A stretch of DNA of 64,000 nt from positions 1 to 64,000 of the IMG/VR virus record IMGVR_UViG_3300027896_000032. One strand, given 5' to 3'. A model generated the notes under the pieces. It saw nothing but the letters and a program-made list of their open reading frames with translations, was not told the DNA's origin and did no database searches. Positions 26,813-35,557 of the stretch are shown one piece after another. The position numbers were made by a program, and so were the translations under genes. The DNA comes from a virus. Position 1 is the first letter of the stretch; each line of letters begins with the position of its first letter.

Positions 26813-27386
26813 AGTCCAAATCCGCCGGCACGGCCGTGGCCATCGTGAAGCATATTTCGTCTCCAACCTTTGGAACAAAAGGCACCGTCACAAACGACGC
26901 GCTCCCGCAAAGACAATTCGGATTCCCGTTGCCCGCTCGGCCGGTCTCGCAATATGTCCAGTTCTGCGGGGGAGCCACCGCAGAGATTTCCCGGCCGGTG
27001 ATGTACGCCTTGATAAGACTGTTAAACTCGGAAAGTTCCGTTCCCGCAAGTAGGGCATCCGACCATGAGTTGAATTCTGAATTATCATAAGCGGACAGCA
27101 CGGGCGCCGCGAGCATGTCTGCCCCGAATACATACTTGAAAACCTTTGCGTTTTGCGAGGATGCGGACGGCTTGCACCAGGACGCTATCTTTTCCGCAGC
27201 CGACCACGTCAATGGTGAAAGCCAGTATTCCTCAGGGAACACGTAACCCACAGCCGGCCGCATAACCGGCTTCATAACATTTATTGTCGTTCCGGCGCCT
27301 ACCGCCTGAATGGCAATATCCCCGGCAACCTGTTTCCAGTCCGGGGACGCGTCGCTTCCTTTATTGGCGTATAGTTCGACTATCAT
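26766..27386 (-). CDS. Hypothetical virion-region protein
   Basis: 206 residues from ATG 27386, ATGA-coupled to the small gene before it. Beta-rich C-terminus with a Cys pair (NPNCLCGSASF). It lies between capsid and connectors, so it may be a head decoration or neck protein. No family recognised. Confidence 0.65.
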   Translation of the reverse strand: MIVELYANKGSDASPDWKQVAGDIAIQAVGAGTTINVMKPVMRPAVGYVFPEEYWLSPLTWSAAEKIASWCKPSASSQNAKVFKYVFGADMLAAPVLSAYDNSEFNSWSDALLAGTELSEFNSLIKAYITGREISAVAPPQNWTYCETGRAGNGNPNCLCGSASFVTVPFVPKVGDEICFTMATAVPADLDYGQSGTTISLTFVHV

Positions 27387-27547
27387 TTCCTTACCTTGTG
27401 AGTGAGAACGTTTTCGGAATCCTGGCGCCCTACGGGTTCCCGCTTGGGCGGTTCCTGTTGGCTACCGCGTTGTGAGTCTGACGTGGCAATCGCGGTTTTC
27501 TGTCCGTGTGTCAATATTCCTTTGGGGTTTACGTCTCTGATATTCAT
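27383..27547 (-). CDS. 54-residue protein after the capsid gene
   Basis: Starts at ATG 27547 with AGGAGA about seven bases upstream and ends in an ATGA overlap with the next gene. Sequence begins MNIRDVNPKGILTHGQKT and ends ENVLTHKVRK. It is polar, basic and probably disordered. Good ribosome site plus coupling argue that it is real. Function unknown; possibly a small capsid-associated peptide. Confidence 0.7.
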   Translation of the reverse strand: MNIRDVNPKGILTHGQKTAIATSDSQRGSQQEPPKREPVGRQDSENVLTHKVRK

Positions 27548-27563
27548 CCTTGTCTCCTGTAAG

Positions 27564-27596
27564 GGCGGGGAGTGAGCCCGTAAGCCCCTCCCCGCC
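27564..27596 (-). other. Stem-loop between capsid gene and small gene
   Basis: GGCGGGGAG and CTCCCCGCC form a perfect nine-pair stem around a 15-base loop, just after the major capsid stop. No T-run follows, so it is more likely an mRNA stability element or partial block that keeps capsid message high. Confidence 0.6.
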
Positions 27597-27631
27597 TCAT
27601 TAATGATTCTACAGAAAATCCGAACGCGGTG

Positions 27632-28918
27632 TTAGCCGGCCGTCCAGATTCTTACGATCTGCTCATCGTTGAGCTTTTTGACATCGAAATCGGCCGTTGC
27701 CGCTATCCCGATGTTCAGACCGTAGTTGTGAACTTCTTGCGCCATTTGCGGCATCTGCTTGTACGCCACCGCGAACGCGCGCGCTCCGAGCATGATTGCC
27801 TCGTAGCCGGGAACCGTGCCCCATGAGAACACGTTGACCGGGGGAAGTGTCGTGCCGACCGGTTTGTCGAACACAACGTAACCGTTCCGGTAGTCGATGA
27901 TGCAGATTTTCGCGTCCGCATCGGCGGCGTCCTGCGTGGAGACGGAAAGCGCCGACCCCAAGCCGGTTTCGGTGTACTGATAACGCGGCTCGATGTTCGT
28001 GCGCTTTGTTCCGCCGCCGCCCGAGAAGTACCATTTTCTCTGCGGGCCTGCTATGCCGCCGGCCGTGGTCATGTTGTTGGTCGTCACGTCGGTGAGCGTC
28101 CCGCCGGCGTAGAATTTGCACATGGTCGACTTGATGAAGCGCACTGCCGCCCATTCCGCCGTTTCGCCGCGGAATATCATTTCGGCGTTGTTGCGCTTGA
28201 CAACGTCCATGTAATCCGTGTCGTCCGACAGATCGCGTTCCTGGTGCGGATGGATCAGGCATACGACCGTACTTCCCGAGAAGTATGCCATTTCGTTGAG
28301 CAGGACGGCGACGTCGAAGATTTCCTTCGCGTTTCGGATCATGGTGGTGGAAAGCGTATTTCCGGTTGTCAGCGACGCCCAGGCCGTTACCGTCTGTTCA
28401 TGCTGCGTACCCGAAGACAGTGCATCCGCCGCGTCCATTTCGAACTTCATGGCGTGCGCGTATGCGAGTGCCTGCGACGCGTCGTTCATGACGTTGTAGA
28501 AGGAACGGGCGAGTGCCTTTTTCGTGAAACGTACCGCCTTGAATTTCATGGTCGGCCGCAACGTAACGATCTGTTCGGGGCCGAAAGCGGTCTCAACTAT
28601 CGTTGCCGGATTCCACGGGGTTTCCGGACTGAGTGCCGCTTCGCCGGTGCGGCCGGTTTTCTCCATGTCCACGGCGGGGCCGATGTCGTTCAGCTTGTTG
28701 ATGTAGACCTCGTCGCCCGGCTTGTTCAGCAATTCCTCGTTTACGACCGCGAACTGCTGAAGGTGGAGAGAATGCTTGTAGAACTGTTCAAGCTGCGGGT
28801 CCCAGATGTGGGGTATCGTGCTTGAAAGGCTCGTCGTGTTGGTGATGGACTTCATGACCTCGTCCGAAATCGGCTCGTAGGCATGGAAGCCATTCCACAT
28901 ATCTTTACCGTAGTCCAT
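27632..28918 (-). CDS. Major capsid protein, N4-gp56 type (HK97 fold)
   Basis: 428 residues from ATG 28918. Family-like features are GDEVYINKLNDIGPA, the EAALSPETPWNPATI strap region, a hydrophobic helix with SQALAYAHAMKFEMDAADAL (the spine helix), and GTVPGYEAIMLGARAFAVAY near the C-terminus. Length is typical. It follows the protease-scaffold gene and precedes the connectors, the standard head-gene order. A strong hairpin after the gene may raise its expression. Confidence 0.88.
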   Translation of the reverse strand: MDYGKDMWNGFHAYEPISDEVMKSITNTTSLSSTIPHIWDPQLEQFYKHSLHLQQFAVVNEELLNKPGDEVYINKLNDIGPAVDMEKTGRTGEAALSPETPWNPATIVETAFGPEQIVTLRPTMKFKAVRFTKKALARSFYNVMNDASQALAYAHAMKFEMDAADALSSGTQHEQTVTAWASLTTGNTLSTTMIRNAKEIFDVAVLLNEMAYFSGSTVVCLIHPHQERDLSDDTDYMDVVKRNNAEMIFRGETAEWAAVRFIKSTMCKFYAGGTLTDVTTNNMTTAGGIAGPQRKWYFSGGGGTKRTNIEPRYQYTETGLGSALSVSTQDAADADAKICIIDYRNGYVVFDKPVGTTLPPVNVFSWGTVPGYEAIMLGARAFAVAYKQMPQMAQEVHNYGLNIGIAATADFDVKKLNDEQIVRIWTAG

Positions 28919-28942
28919 TGTCTTGTGCCTCCTCGATTTCGG

Positions 28943-30595
28943 TTATTGTCTGTTGCGCCTGTAGTCCTCTTCCGAGAACCCGAACTTCGACAACCCCAGG
29001 TTCTGAATGGTCTTGAAGACTTCCGATTTCAGCGCGGCATCGACAATCTTGCCGGCATCGGTTATCGTCTTCTCGCCCTTGAGAACCGCATCGACCCAAC
29101 CGGCAGCATCAAGCTCGCCGGGCTTCTGATCCGCCCCGTGCTGCTGGCCACCCTTGAGAGCGGCCTTCATGTCGGGGAACATTTCCGCGACGGCGGCTTT
29201 GCCCTCGTCGGATTTCAGGAATTCCGTGACCTGGCTTTTGAATGCTTCGGATTTCTTTGCGCCTTCCGCGGCATCCTCCGCATCCATCTCCGCCTGTGTC
29301 ATCATCGTACCGTCGGCTTTTGCCCTCTTGCCCTTGTCGCACGCCGGCGGCTGCGCTGCCTTGAACGCTTCCGTGAATGAAGCCGCCAACACGGGAGCCA
29401 GGGCGGTTACGCCCACGGTGACGACGGATTTCAGAATCTCCGGAAGTTTTGCTTCATCGGCATCGGACTTTGCCTTGAAAGCCGAAGTGAACTGTTCACC
29501 CACGGACTTTCCGACGGCTTCGGCCAACGCCTTGAGTTCCGCGTCTGTCATATCAATACCGTCCTTATTGGATTTTTCTACCATCCCGAAAAGATCGGGA
29601 CTTTCGGACTTGAAGACGGAAATTCCATCGATTTCAACGCTCGCTGAATCTTCCGACTTCTTTACTTCGATTCCATCCGGCTTATCACGCAGAAGTTTTG
29701 CAAGCACCTGTTCTTTTGACGGTCCACCCTCGAAAGACATTCCGCCGCGAGAACCATGCGCCGCATTCCACGCAGCCCGCCAACCTTTCTCGTTGACTTT
29801 GCCATGAATCTTATACGGCAGTTTTCTCGTTTTGCCGTCGTTGGAAATCCACGCAAAATCCCCGTCGTCTAAATCCGATTCGGACTGCACGCCGGCGTCC
29901 TGATACCATGACTTGAACGCATCGGCATCCTCACGGACTGACTTGTAAATCGCATACACTTTCTCTCGGTCTTCATAACCTGCATCCCGATCACTTTTAG
30001 TCTCGATTGTCTCCACCCCGGACCAATCGAAAGACTTACTGATGATAGTAAGCGGGTCGTTAAGTGTCCTTGAATTTACAGGTCTTGTTGTCGGGACAAT
30101 ATGCCAGAACTTTATCTTATCGAACACGCGAATGATTTTCCCCGTGTCCGGATTCGATTCCTTGTGAGCTTTTACAACTCCACCACCCCACGACAATCCG
30201 AATTTCTTGCCGCGTTGAACCTTGCCGAAAAGCATCTTTGACAGTTCGGGTTCGGGATCTAGAAAAATAGTGGGAAACATTTGAGCCAGAGGGGAAATAA
30301 ACAGGTCTTTTATCTCGCCGATCTGATCCCACCATTCCCCCTGCGTCTGCCCTTTTCCGGCTTGATTCCAGTGCCCACGCAACATCGGAATTGGATTGTT
30401 GGGGTCTCCGAAAGCCTGATTTTTCATGTCAGCAATACATTCCGTAGAAAGCCGATCATTCTGATCGTCGACTTCCGCGTCTCCGCCGAGTCCCTGAATG
30501 AGCATGTCTCCGGATTCGCTTTTCCATGCTTTCAGAATCGGCATGGTTATGCTGAATGGCGGTGGTGTCCAGATATTTTTGTCTTCATCGGCCAT
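28943..30595 (-). CDS. Prohead protease fused to scaffold
   Basis: 550 residues from ATG 30595 with AAGGTG. The N-terminal part looks like an HK97/S78-type serine protease: PMLRGHW supplies a candidate catalytic His and KKFGLSWGG a candidate Ser. A middle segment (about 250-300: DDGDFAWISNDGKTRKLPYK) resembles a domain seen in other phage proteases. The C-terminal half is acidic, helical, Ala/Lys-rich and scaffold-like. The product would scaffold the procapsid and then cleave itself and the capsid. The catalytic residues are my assignment. Confidence 0.72.
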   Translation of the reverse strand: MADEDKNIWTPPPFSITMPILKAWKSESGDMLIQGLGGDAEVDDQNDRLSTECIADMKNQAFGDPNNPIPMLRGHWNQAGKGQTQGEWWDQIGEIKDLFISPLAQMFPTIFLDPEPELSKMLFGKVQRGKKFGLSWGGGVVKAHKESNPDTGKIIRVFDKIKFWHIVPTTRPVNSRTLNDPLTIISKSFDWSGVETIETKSDRDAGYEDREKVYAIYKSVREDADAFKSWYQDAGVQSESDLDDGDFAWISNDGKTRKLPYKIHGKVNEKGWRAAWNAAHGSRGGMSFEGGPSKEQVLAKLLRDKPDGIEVKKSEDSASVEIDGISVFKSESPDLFGMVEKSNKDGIDMTDAELKALAEAVGKSVGEQFTSAFKAKSDADEAKLPEILKSVVTVGVTALAPVLAASFTEAFKAAQPPACDKGKRAKADGTMMTQAEMDAEDAAEGAKKSEAFKSQVTEFLKSDEGKAAVAEMFPDMKAALKGGQQHGADQKPGELDAAGWVDAVLKGEKTITDAGKIVDAALKSEVFKTIQNLGLSKFGFSEEDYRRNRQ

Positions 30596-30604
30596 GGTAT
30601 CACC

Positions 30605-32089
30605 TTACCATTTCTGATCGTTGTTACGCTGATTTTTTACATCGGTATTTCGATTTCCATTATTGTCGGCAGCACCGGCCGGCTGTTTTCCGTTTCCGTT
30701 GCCATTGCCGTTTCCATCGGCCGCGCCAGAAGGCAGCGGCGCTCCGAACGGAGACGGCGGCGGCGCAACCTTGCCGGCCATGATGTCTTCGAGAAGCAAT
30801 ACCTGATTGCCGGCAATAATGAACGGTTTGTCACCCAACCCTTTTCCGTAGGGCTCAAGAGTTTCATCGTACAGTTCGCGGGCCTCATCGAGCCGGATGA
30901 TTCCCCGTCCGAGTGCCATGCTGGCCGCGCGCACCTTCACTTCGAGCGGTTCATCTTTTTTGACAATATACTTCAACGCCAGGTCGTCTCCGCCGATAGG
31001 CCGCACAATCCCCGTCGTCAATATATCTTCGAGCATGAGCGCCCGCGGTACAAGCGCCGACCGCATCGTTATGGTATCATCGATTTCAGCCGTTCCGCCA
31101 GTGCCGCGTTCGCTTTGAATTCCTATATCACGCAGGTTCAACCCGTAACATGAACACGCCATTTCGGCCAACCCGAGACGGAGCTTGTTGTATTCGATGG
31201 TGTCCTTTTCCTCGAAAGAAAGAAACGTCGGCGCCGTCGTACCTCCGGAAGATATTACCGGCCGGTTCGGATACTGTTCGCGGAACATGTCGTAACGCTC
31301 CTCGAACTCTTTGCGTATTTTCTGGTCAACGCCGCCGAGCCAGACGATACCACCGCCCTTTTCAGCTTTCGGGTCGACGACCTTGATTTCGTGCGAATCG
31401 GCCAGATAACTCATTGTGATAATGCGGTCGAGGACTTCAATGGGGGAAAGGCCGTAAAAGCTGCCTGACTGCGGATTCAGATTCGCCCATACGATCTCAT
31501 CGGCCTTGTATGAATTGTAAACCCGTTCGGGAAACATGTAGTCCATTTCGAGGTATGATTTTTCAGGGTCAAGTTGCCCCGTTTCTTCGTCTGGATTCGG
31601 CCGCATGTTATAGGAATCGATTACGCCAATCTGTTGATAAATACCGAGCGGATTCTTTGCCTTTTCAATAACGCCCAGGTCTCTTTTCAGCAAATCGCCG
31701 ATGAACATTTTCATAATCATCCGGTAGGTATGGCCGTACTGATTCGGCCCCTGCAGGACGGCATTCACCTTGTCGGCGCGCTTCTGCGAAAGATTATTAT
31801 GCTTCCCCTTGCTGGTAACGATTACATAGGGAAAAGCCATTATTCGAGACGTTATGAAATCGATGCAGGAATAGATCGCGGGCATGGCGCCGGCCAGCAT
31901 TTCAATCTGCTGAAAACTGAGTTTCCGCATCCGCCGAATGCCGGTGACGTGGTATCCCTGAAAGGCAAATCGCACTTCAGGCATGGCACGCCGTAAACCG
32001 GGAAGCATCGGGCCTGTACGTTCAAGATAACCGGGAATTTCGTTGTGTCGAATTGTTAGTGTGCGTGTGCTTACATCGAGCTTAGCCAT
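30605..32089 (-). CDS. Portal protein, HK97 type
   Basis: 494 residues from ATG 32089 with AAGG upstream, overlapping the TerL end by 19 bases. Features include AMPAIYSCIDFITSRI near residue 80, SGSFYGLSPIEVLDRIITM in the stem/clip area, LGLAEMACSCYGL, and a Gly/Asn-rich disordered tail. Forms the dodecameric ring at the capsid vertex that TerL docks on. The position between TerL and the protease supports the call strongly. Confidence 0.9.
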   Translation of the reverse strand: MAKLDVSTRTLTIRHNEIPGYLERTGPMLPGLRRAMPEVRFAFQGYHVTGIRRMRKLSFQQIEMLAGAMPAIYSCIDFITSRIMAFPYVIVTSKGKHNNLSQKRADKVNAVLQGPNQYGHTYRMIMKMFIGDLLKRDLGVIEKAKNPLGIYQQIGVIDSYNMRPNPDEETGQLDPEKSYLEMDYMFPERVYNSYKADEIVWANLNPQSGSFYGLSPIEVLDRIITMSYLADSHEIKVVDPKAEKGGGIVWLGGVDQKIRKEFEERYDMFREQYPNRPVISSGGTTAPTFLSFEEKDTIEYNKLRLGLAEMACSCYGLNLRDIGIQSERGTGGTAEIDDTITMRSALVPRALMLEDILTTGIVRPIGGDDLALKYIVKKDEPLEVKVRAASMALGRGIIRLDEARELYDETLEPYGKGLGDKPFIIAGNQVLLLEDIMAGKVAPPPSPFGAPLPSGAADGNGNGNGNGKQPAGAADNNGNRNTDVKNQRNNDQKW

Positions 32090-33960
32090 GTTTGCCTTGG
32101 ACCGCTCATTTTCCGCAGATGTTCAAGATAGGTTTCTGCATGTTCAGACCCACTTTCGTTACCCCCATATTCACCTGTATTATCAGATTTGTCAAGTTTT
32201 TCTTTAGGGATTTCCGAAAAAGAGAATTCCGCCATGCCACTGCCCATGTTTTTTAACCACCCGAAAAGCGAGGAAGAGAGCAAGTGAATCGGTCCGTTCT
32301 GTCCTACCGTCTTCTTTTCCGGCTTTCCGACAGGCTGAAGGTAGTTTGTCACAATGTCTACGTTTGCATTTTCAGGGTCGATAATGCACGAATTGACATG
32401 ATGCTGTATGAACAGTTCGAGCTTTGCATCATACGCCGGAAGCACTATCATGTCTGCCGCGTACCAACTCGAATATGTCATGTACGCGGTAACCACTTCG
32501 TAATTCACAATGCGAGTATTCTGATTCCATTTCAGTTCGAGATCTTTCATGGTTTCGACGTTCACGGCAAACCAGACTATATTCTTAAAACGTTGATGAA
32601 TGTATTTGTTTTGCTCCTGCCCGGCGCCGAAATCGCATATCAGCGTGTTCGGGTTGAACCGCGGTATCAGTTCGGCGACTTTTTTGGCTCCGTCGAGCGG
32701 CTTATCCGAGGGCGGTATTACTATGAAATTCAGTAATTGAAGTTTTCCGTTCACGTCTTTCCAGACAGTGACGTGCGTTTCTTTTCCCCAATCTACGCCC
32801 ATCATGGTATCGAAACCGGCATCCACCCAACCGATTCTATTATCGCAGCATTCCAACATGGATTGTCTGGTAAAATAATCGCGGGCCTCCTCGTCGACAG
32901 AGGCTTCGCCAAGCTTTTCATTCTTGTACTTTTTCAACCCGGACGGCTTTAACAAAAACTTCTGGTACTGCCCCCAGGCACGATCCGCCGTAACATTTGC
33001 AAGAATAAGATTTGAGAAATGAAACCCGACCTTGTTTTCTTTCAGCAACCCCGGTTCCGCATGGACATAACGCCCGCGCGTCTGTTTGTCGAAAGTGGTT
33101 ATTTCTCCGCCGCATTGCGGGCAAACGAATATGCGCAACGCCCCGTCGTACTCGCGCGGCACATCCAGAAGCTTGACCCCGTTCCCGAAGAAATATTTGC
33201 TGTTCATCACGAAGTCGGAACTACAGTGCGGACAGTTGATTGTCCACTCCCCGCGAGACGTGTTTTTATAGTATAGGTCTATGCCGAAATCCGGCAGCGT
33301 CGGCGTGGAAAGATAGATCGTAAGCTGCATGTCTGAATGGTCCAGCGCGGACGTGAAACTTTCCTCGTTGGCCATGTTGTGAAAGTTGTATTCATCGAAA
33401 AGGGCACCGTCGGCATCGGGCGAACGGGAAGCATTTTTCGCCTCAGAAGTCAGAATATATAGCCATGAACGCCTCAACCGTTTCAAGTCAAGAGAATCTA
33501 CCGTGCTCGAACGTTTTCCACGCAGTTCATTCTTTTCTTCTGATTGGCCAATCGCGGCGGAAAGATACGGGCTGTATTCGATAGTCGGATCGAAGCGCGT
33601 CAACAGAAACTGCCGGCCAAGTCCTTTTGTCGGCAGAATGTAGAGAAATTTAAAGCCATCGTATTTGTCGCACAAATATAAAGAAGCGTTCATTGCGAAT
33701 TCCGAGATTTCCGCCTGCCGTGGTTTCAGAATAGCAAGAAACAGGTCTTCCGGCCGCTTCAAAGTTCCGTATATGTCTTGCAGATAGCAATTCGGGATTT
33801 TTGCTTTGAGACCGGCTTTGTTTACTCTGATTTCTCGTTCGAATAAAAAAGGAAGTTTATTGCTTCGAGGGTGTCGCCGGTACTTCATCGCCCACAACTG
33901 CGCGTCGTCGAGGGCATCTTGCCGGCGAATATGCGGATTCATTTCATTGGTTTCAGCCAC
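32071..33960 (-). CDS. Terminase large subunit (GpA-like)
   Basis: 629 residues. ATPase: a Walker-A-like segment K79-PRQAEIS-86 without the usual GK[ST] loop, and Walker B DGALFDE at 184-190. A zinc ribbon (C243, C246, C280, C283) is inserted as in GpA-type terminases. Nuclease: MMGVDWGKE with D390, and LICDFGAG with D443. It packages DNA and cuts concatemers. No small subunit is identified; the 209-residue protein at 39554-40183 is only a positional candidate. The fibre genes lie between this gene and the operon promoter, which is atypical. Confidence 0.9.
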   Translation of the reverse strand: MAETNEMNPHIRRQDALDDAQLWAMKYRRHPRSNKLPFLFEREIRVNKAGLKAKIPNCYLQDIYGTLKRPEDLFLAILKPRQAEISEFAMNASLYLCDKYDGFKFLYILPTKGLGRQFLLTRFDPTIEYSPYLSAAIGQSEEKNELRGKRSSTVDSLDLKRLRRSWLYILTSEAKNASRSPDADGALFDEYNFHNMANEESFTSALDHSDMQLTIYLSTPTLPDFGIDLYYKNTSRGEWTINCPHCSSDFVMNSKYFFGNGVKLLDVPREYDGALRIFVCPQCGGEITTFDKQTRGRYVHAEPGLLKENKVGFHFSNLILANVTADRAWGQYQKFLLKPSGLKKYKNEKLGEASVDEEARDYFTRQSMLECCDNRIGWVDAGFDTMMGVDWGKETHVTVWKDVNGKLQLLNFIVIPPSDKPLDGAKKVAELIPRFNPNTLICDFGAGQEQNKYIHQRFKNIVWFAVNVETMKDLELKWNQNTRIVNYEVVTAYMTYSSWYAADMIVLPAYDAKLELFIQHHVNSCIIDPENANVDIVTNYLQPVGKPEKKTVGQNGPIHLLSSSLFGWLKNMGSGMAEFSFSEIPKEKLDKSDNTGEYGGNESGSEHAETYLEHLRKMSGPRQTWLSSM

Positions 33961-33964
33961 GTTT

Positions 33965-35557
33965 TCACATTATTTTGTACTTGAACTTTGCCGCGAACGA
34001 CGCGAGGGCGGGATCGGTATTCGGAATGTTGGTTCGTAAGTACCACGGGATTTCCGTGCCCGGTGCAACGGATGTTCCGAGTGTCAGACCGTTGGCCGGC
34101 TGTGTGTGAAAATTAAACCAGTCGGTTCCGTTGATGGAGAATTCGAGTTGGTCGGCATCGGCATTACCGTCATCAGCCATTCGCAGATAAACGGTGTTCG
34201 CGGTAACGCTCGAAGAATTCACGTATTTCAGGGTTTTTGTGTTCCCCGGTTCGCCTATTTTTATATCGTCAACCGGTATCATGTAGTTGCCGTCCAACAA
34301 CGTATCGGCAGAATCCAGCGTGGTAATATCGCTAAGGGACTCACAGGCTTTTGCATCATAAACGTTGATGGGGTTTGAATTCGTGGACTTGTTGATGAGC
34401 TTGATTTTTCGAAGCGCCGTGGTTTCGTTCCAGAACTTATTCAGCAGGTAATTCAGTTGCGGCCAGCCAACGTGCCGGACTGTATTTGTCCAGCCGGACA
34501 GTGCTTCCAAACTGGCAAAAGCGTTCTTCGTATTTCCTATTTCAATGGCGTTTGTGAAGACAGTTCCCATATCGTTTGCGGCGACTCGAAGTTGAAGCGG
34601 ATTGGCGTCGGTGCAATTCGCTATACATGAGAAATAATAAAGTGCCTTATCGTAAGACGCGCCTGTAATATCAATTAGTATTTCCTGCCCCGGTGTCAAT
34701 GTAACATAGCTCGATTCAAACCCATCAGTCAGGCATGTTTTTTGAGTACCTGGGCCTAACGACGGCGTTCCGTCGGTCGTTACGACACATGGCGACTGCG
34801 AAACAAAATCATTCTCCTTGAATTCCTGAATGAACAGACTTCGCAAGGGAACGAATCCGCCGCCGGTCTGCCCGAATCCCATCGCCCAGAAAGAAGGAGT
34901 ATTGAAATTCAGTACCGAGGCAGCGGTTATGAATCGCGGTGTCAGAATCTGAATTCCATTCCAAGTGTAAAACTGGTAAAGAAATCCGGTTGCTTTTTTT
35001 ATCAAAATCATTCTGTAAAAAGCCCCAGTGTGCAGCGCAGGATAATCATAGGTGCTTTCGTTGTATTGTATTTTTCCTGTCAGATCGCGCTTCATCGTGT
35101 ACGAATGATCGGTTATTTGAAACAGGGTTTTAAACCTCGACAGATTCGTCAGGTACATTACATAGCTTTCGTTTGGAATAACGTCCGCCACATAATTCAA
35201 ATCTTCCGCATCTATGATTCCGAAATTTATGCCATGTTGATAACCTGCAACGTCAGTGCCAAAAACTATTTCAACAACACAGTTCTCGGGCAGATATTCG
35301 AACGTCCTGAAAATTTGCGGGTAGTAGTGAATCGGCGTTGGGCCTGAATACGTAATCAGTGAAGGACGGATGATAAGTGCGTTTCCATCGCCAACCCATT
35401 TCACTTTTGCACGGTCGGAAGGATATGTTGAAGTAAATGTCGGATGCACTTCATAGACAAGATAGTCAAACTTTTCATTATGGACAAATTCGGCGACATG
35501 CGCACCCTGCCGTGCAGGATCGTTAAAATCAATTATTCCGAATGTCCTGTTACTCAT
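33965..35557 (-). CDS. Fibre-like virion protein, paralogue 3
   Basis: 530 residues from ATG 35557, ATGA-coupled to the previous paralogue. N-terminus (MSNRTFGIIDFNDPAR) matches the third member's start (MAYRLLGKIDFTDSSR) in pattern. The N-terminal half looks lectin/LamG-like. The C-terminal half shares SPCVVTTDGTPSLGPGTQKT..AYVTLTPGQEILIDITGAS-type organisation with the other two. C-terminal end contains FSINGTDWFNF. Likely receptor-binding or decoration. Function inferred from domain look and triplication. Confidence 0.65.
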   Translation of the reverse strand: MSNRTFGIIDFNDPARQGAHVAEFVHNEKFDYLVYEVHPTFTSTYPSDRAKVKWVGDGNALIIRPSLITYSGPTPIHYYPQIFRTFEYLPENCVVEIVFGTDVAGYQHGINFGIIDAEDLNYVADVIPNESYVMYLTNLSRFKTLFQITDHSYTMKRDLTGKIQYNESTYDYPALHTGAFYRMILIKKATGFLYQFYTWNGIQILTPRFITAASVLNFNTPSFWAMGFGQTGGGFVPLRSLFIQEFKENDFVSQSPCVVTTDGTPSLGPGTQKTCLTDGFESSYVTLTPGQEILIDITGASYDKALYYFSCIANCTDANPLQLRVAANDMGTVFTNAIEIGNTKNAFASLEALSGWTNTVRHVGWPQLNYLLNKFWNETTALRKIKLINKSTNSNPINVYDAKACESLSDITTLDSADTLLDGNYMIPVDDIKIGEPGNTKTLKYVNSSSVTANTVYLRMADDGNADADQLEFSINGTDWFNFHTQPANGLTLGTSVAPGTEIPWYLRTNIPNTDPALASFAAKFKYKIM

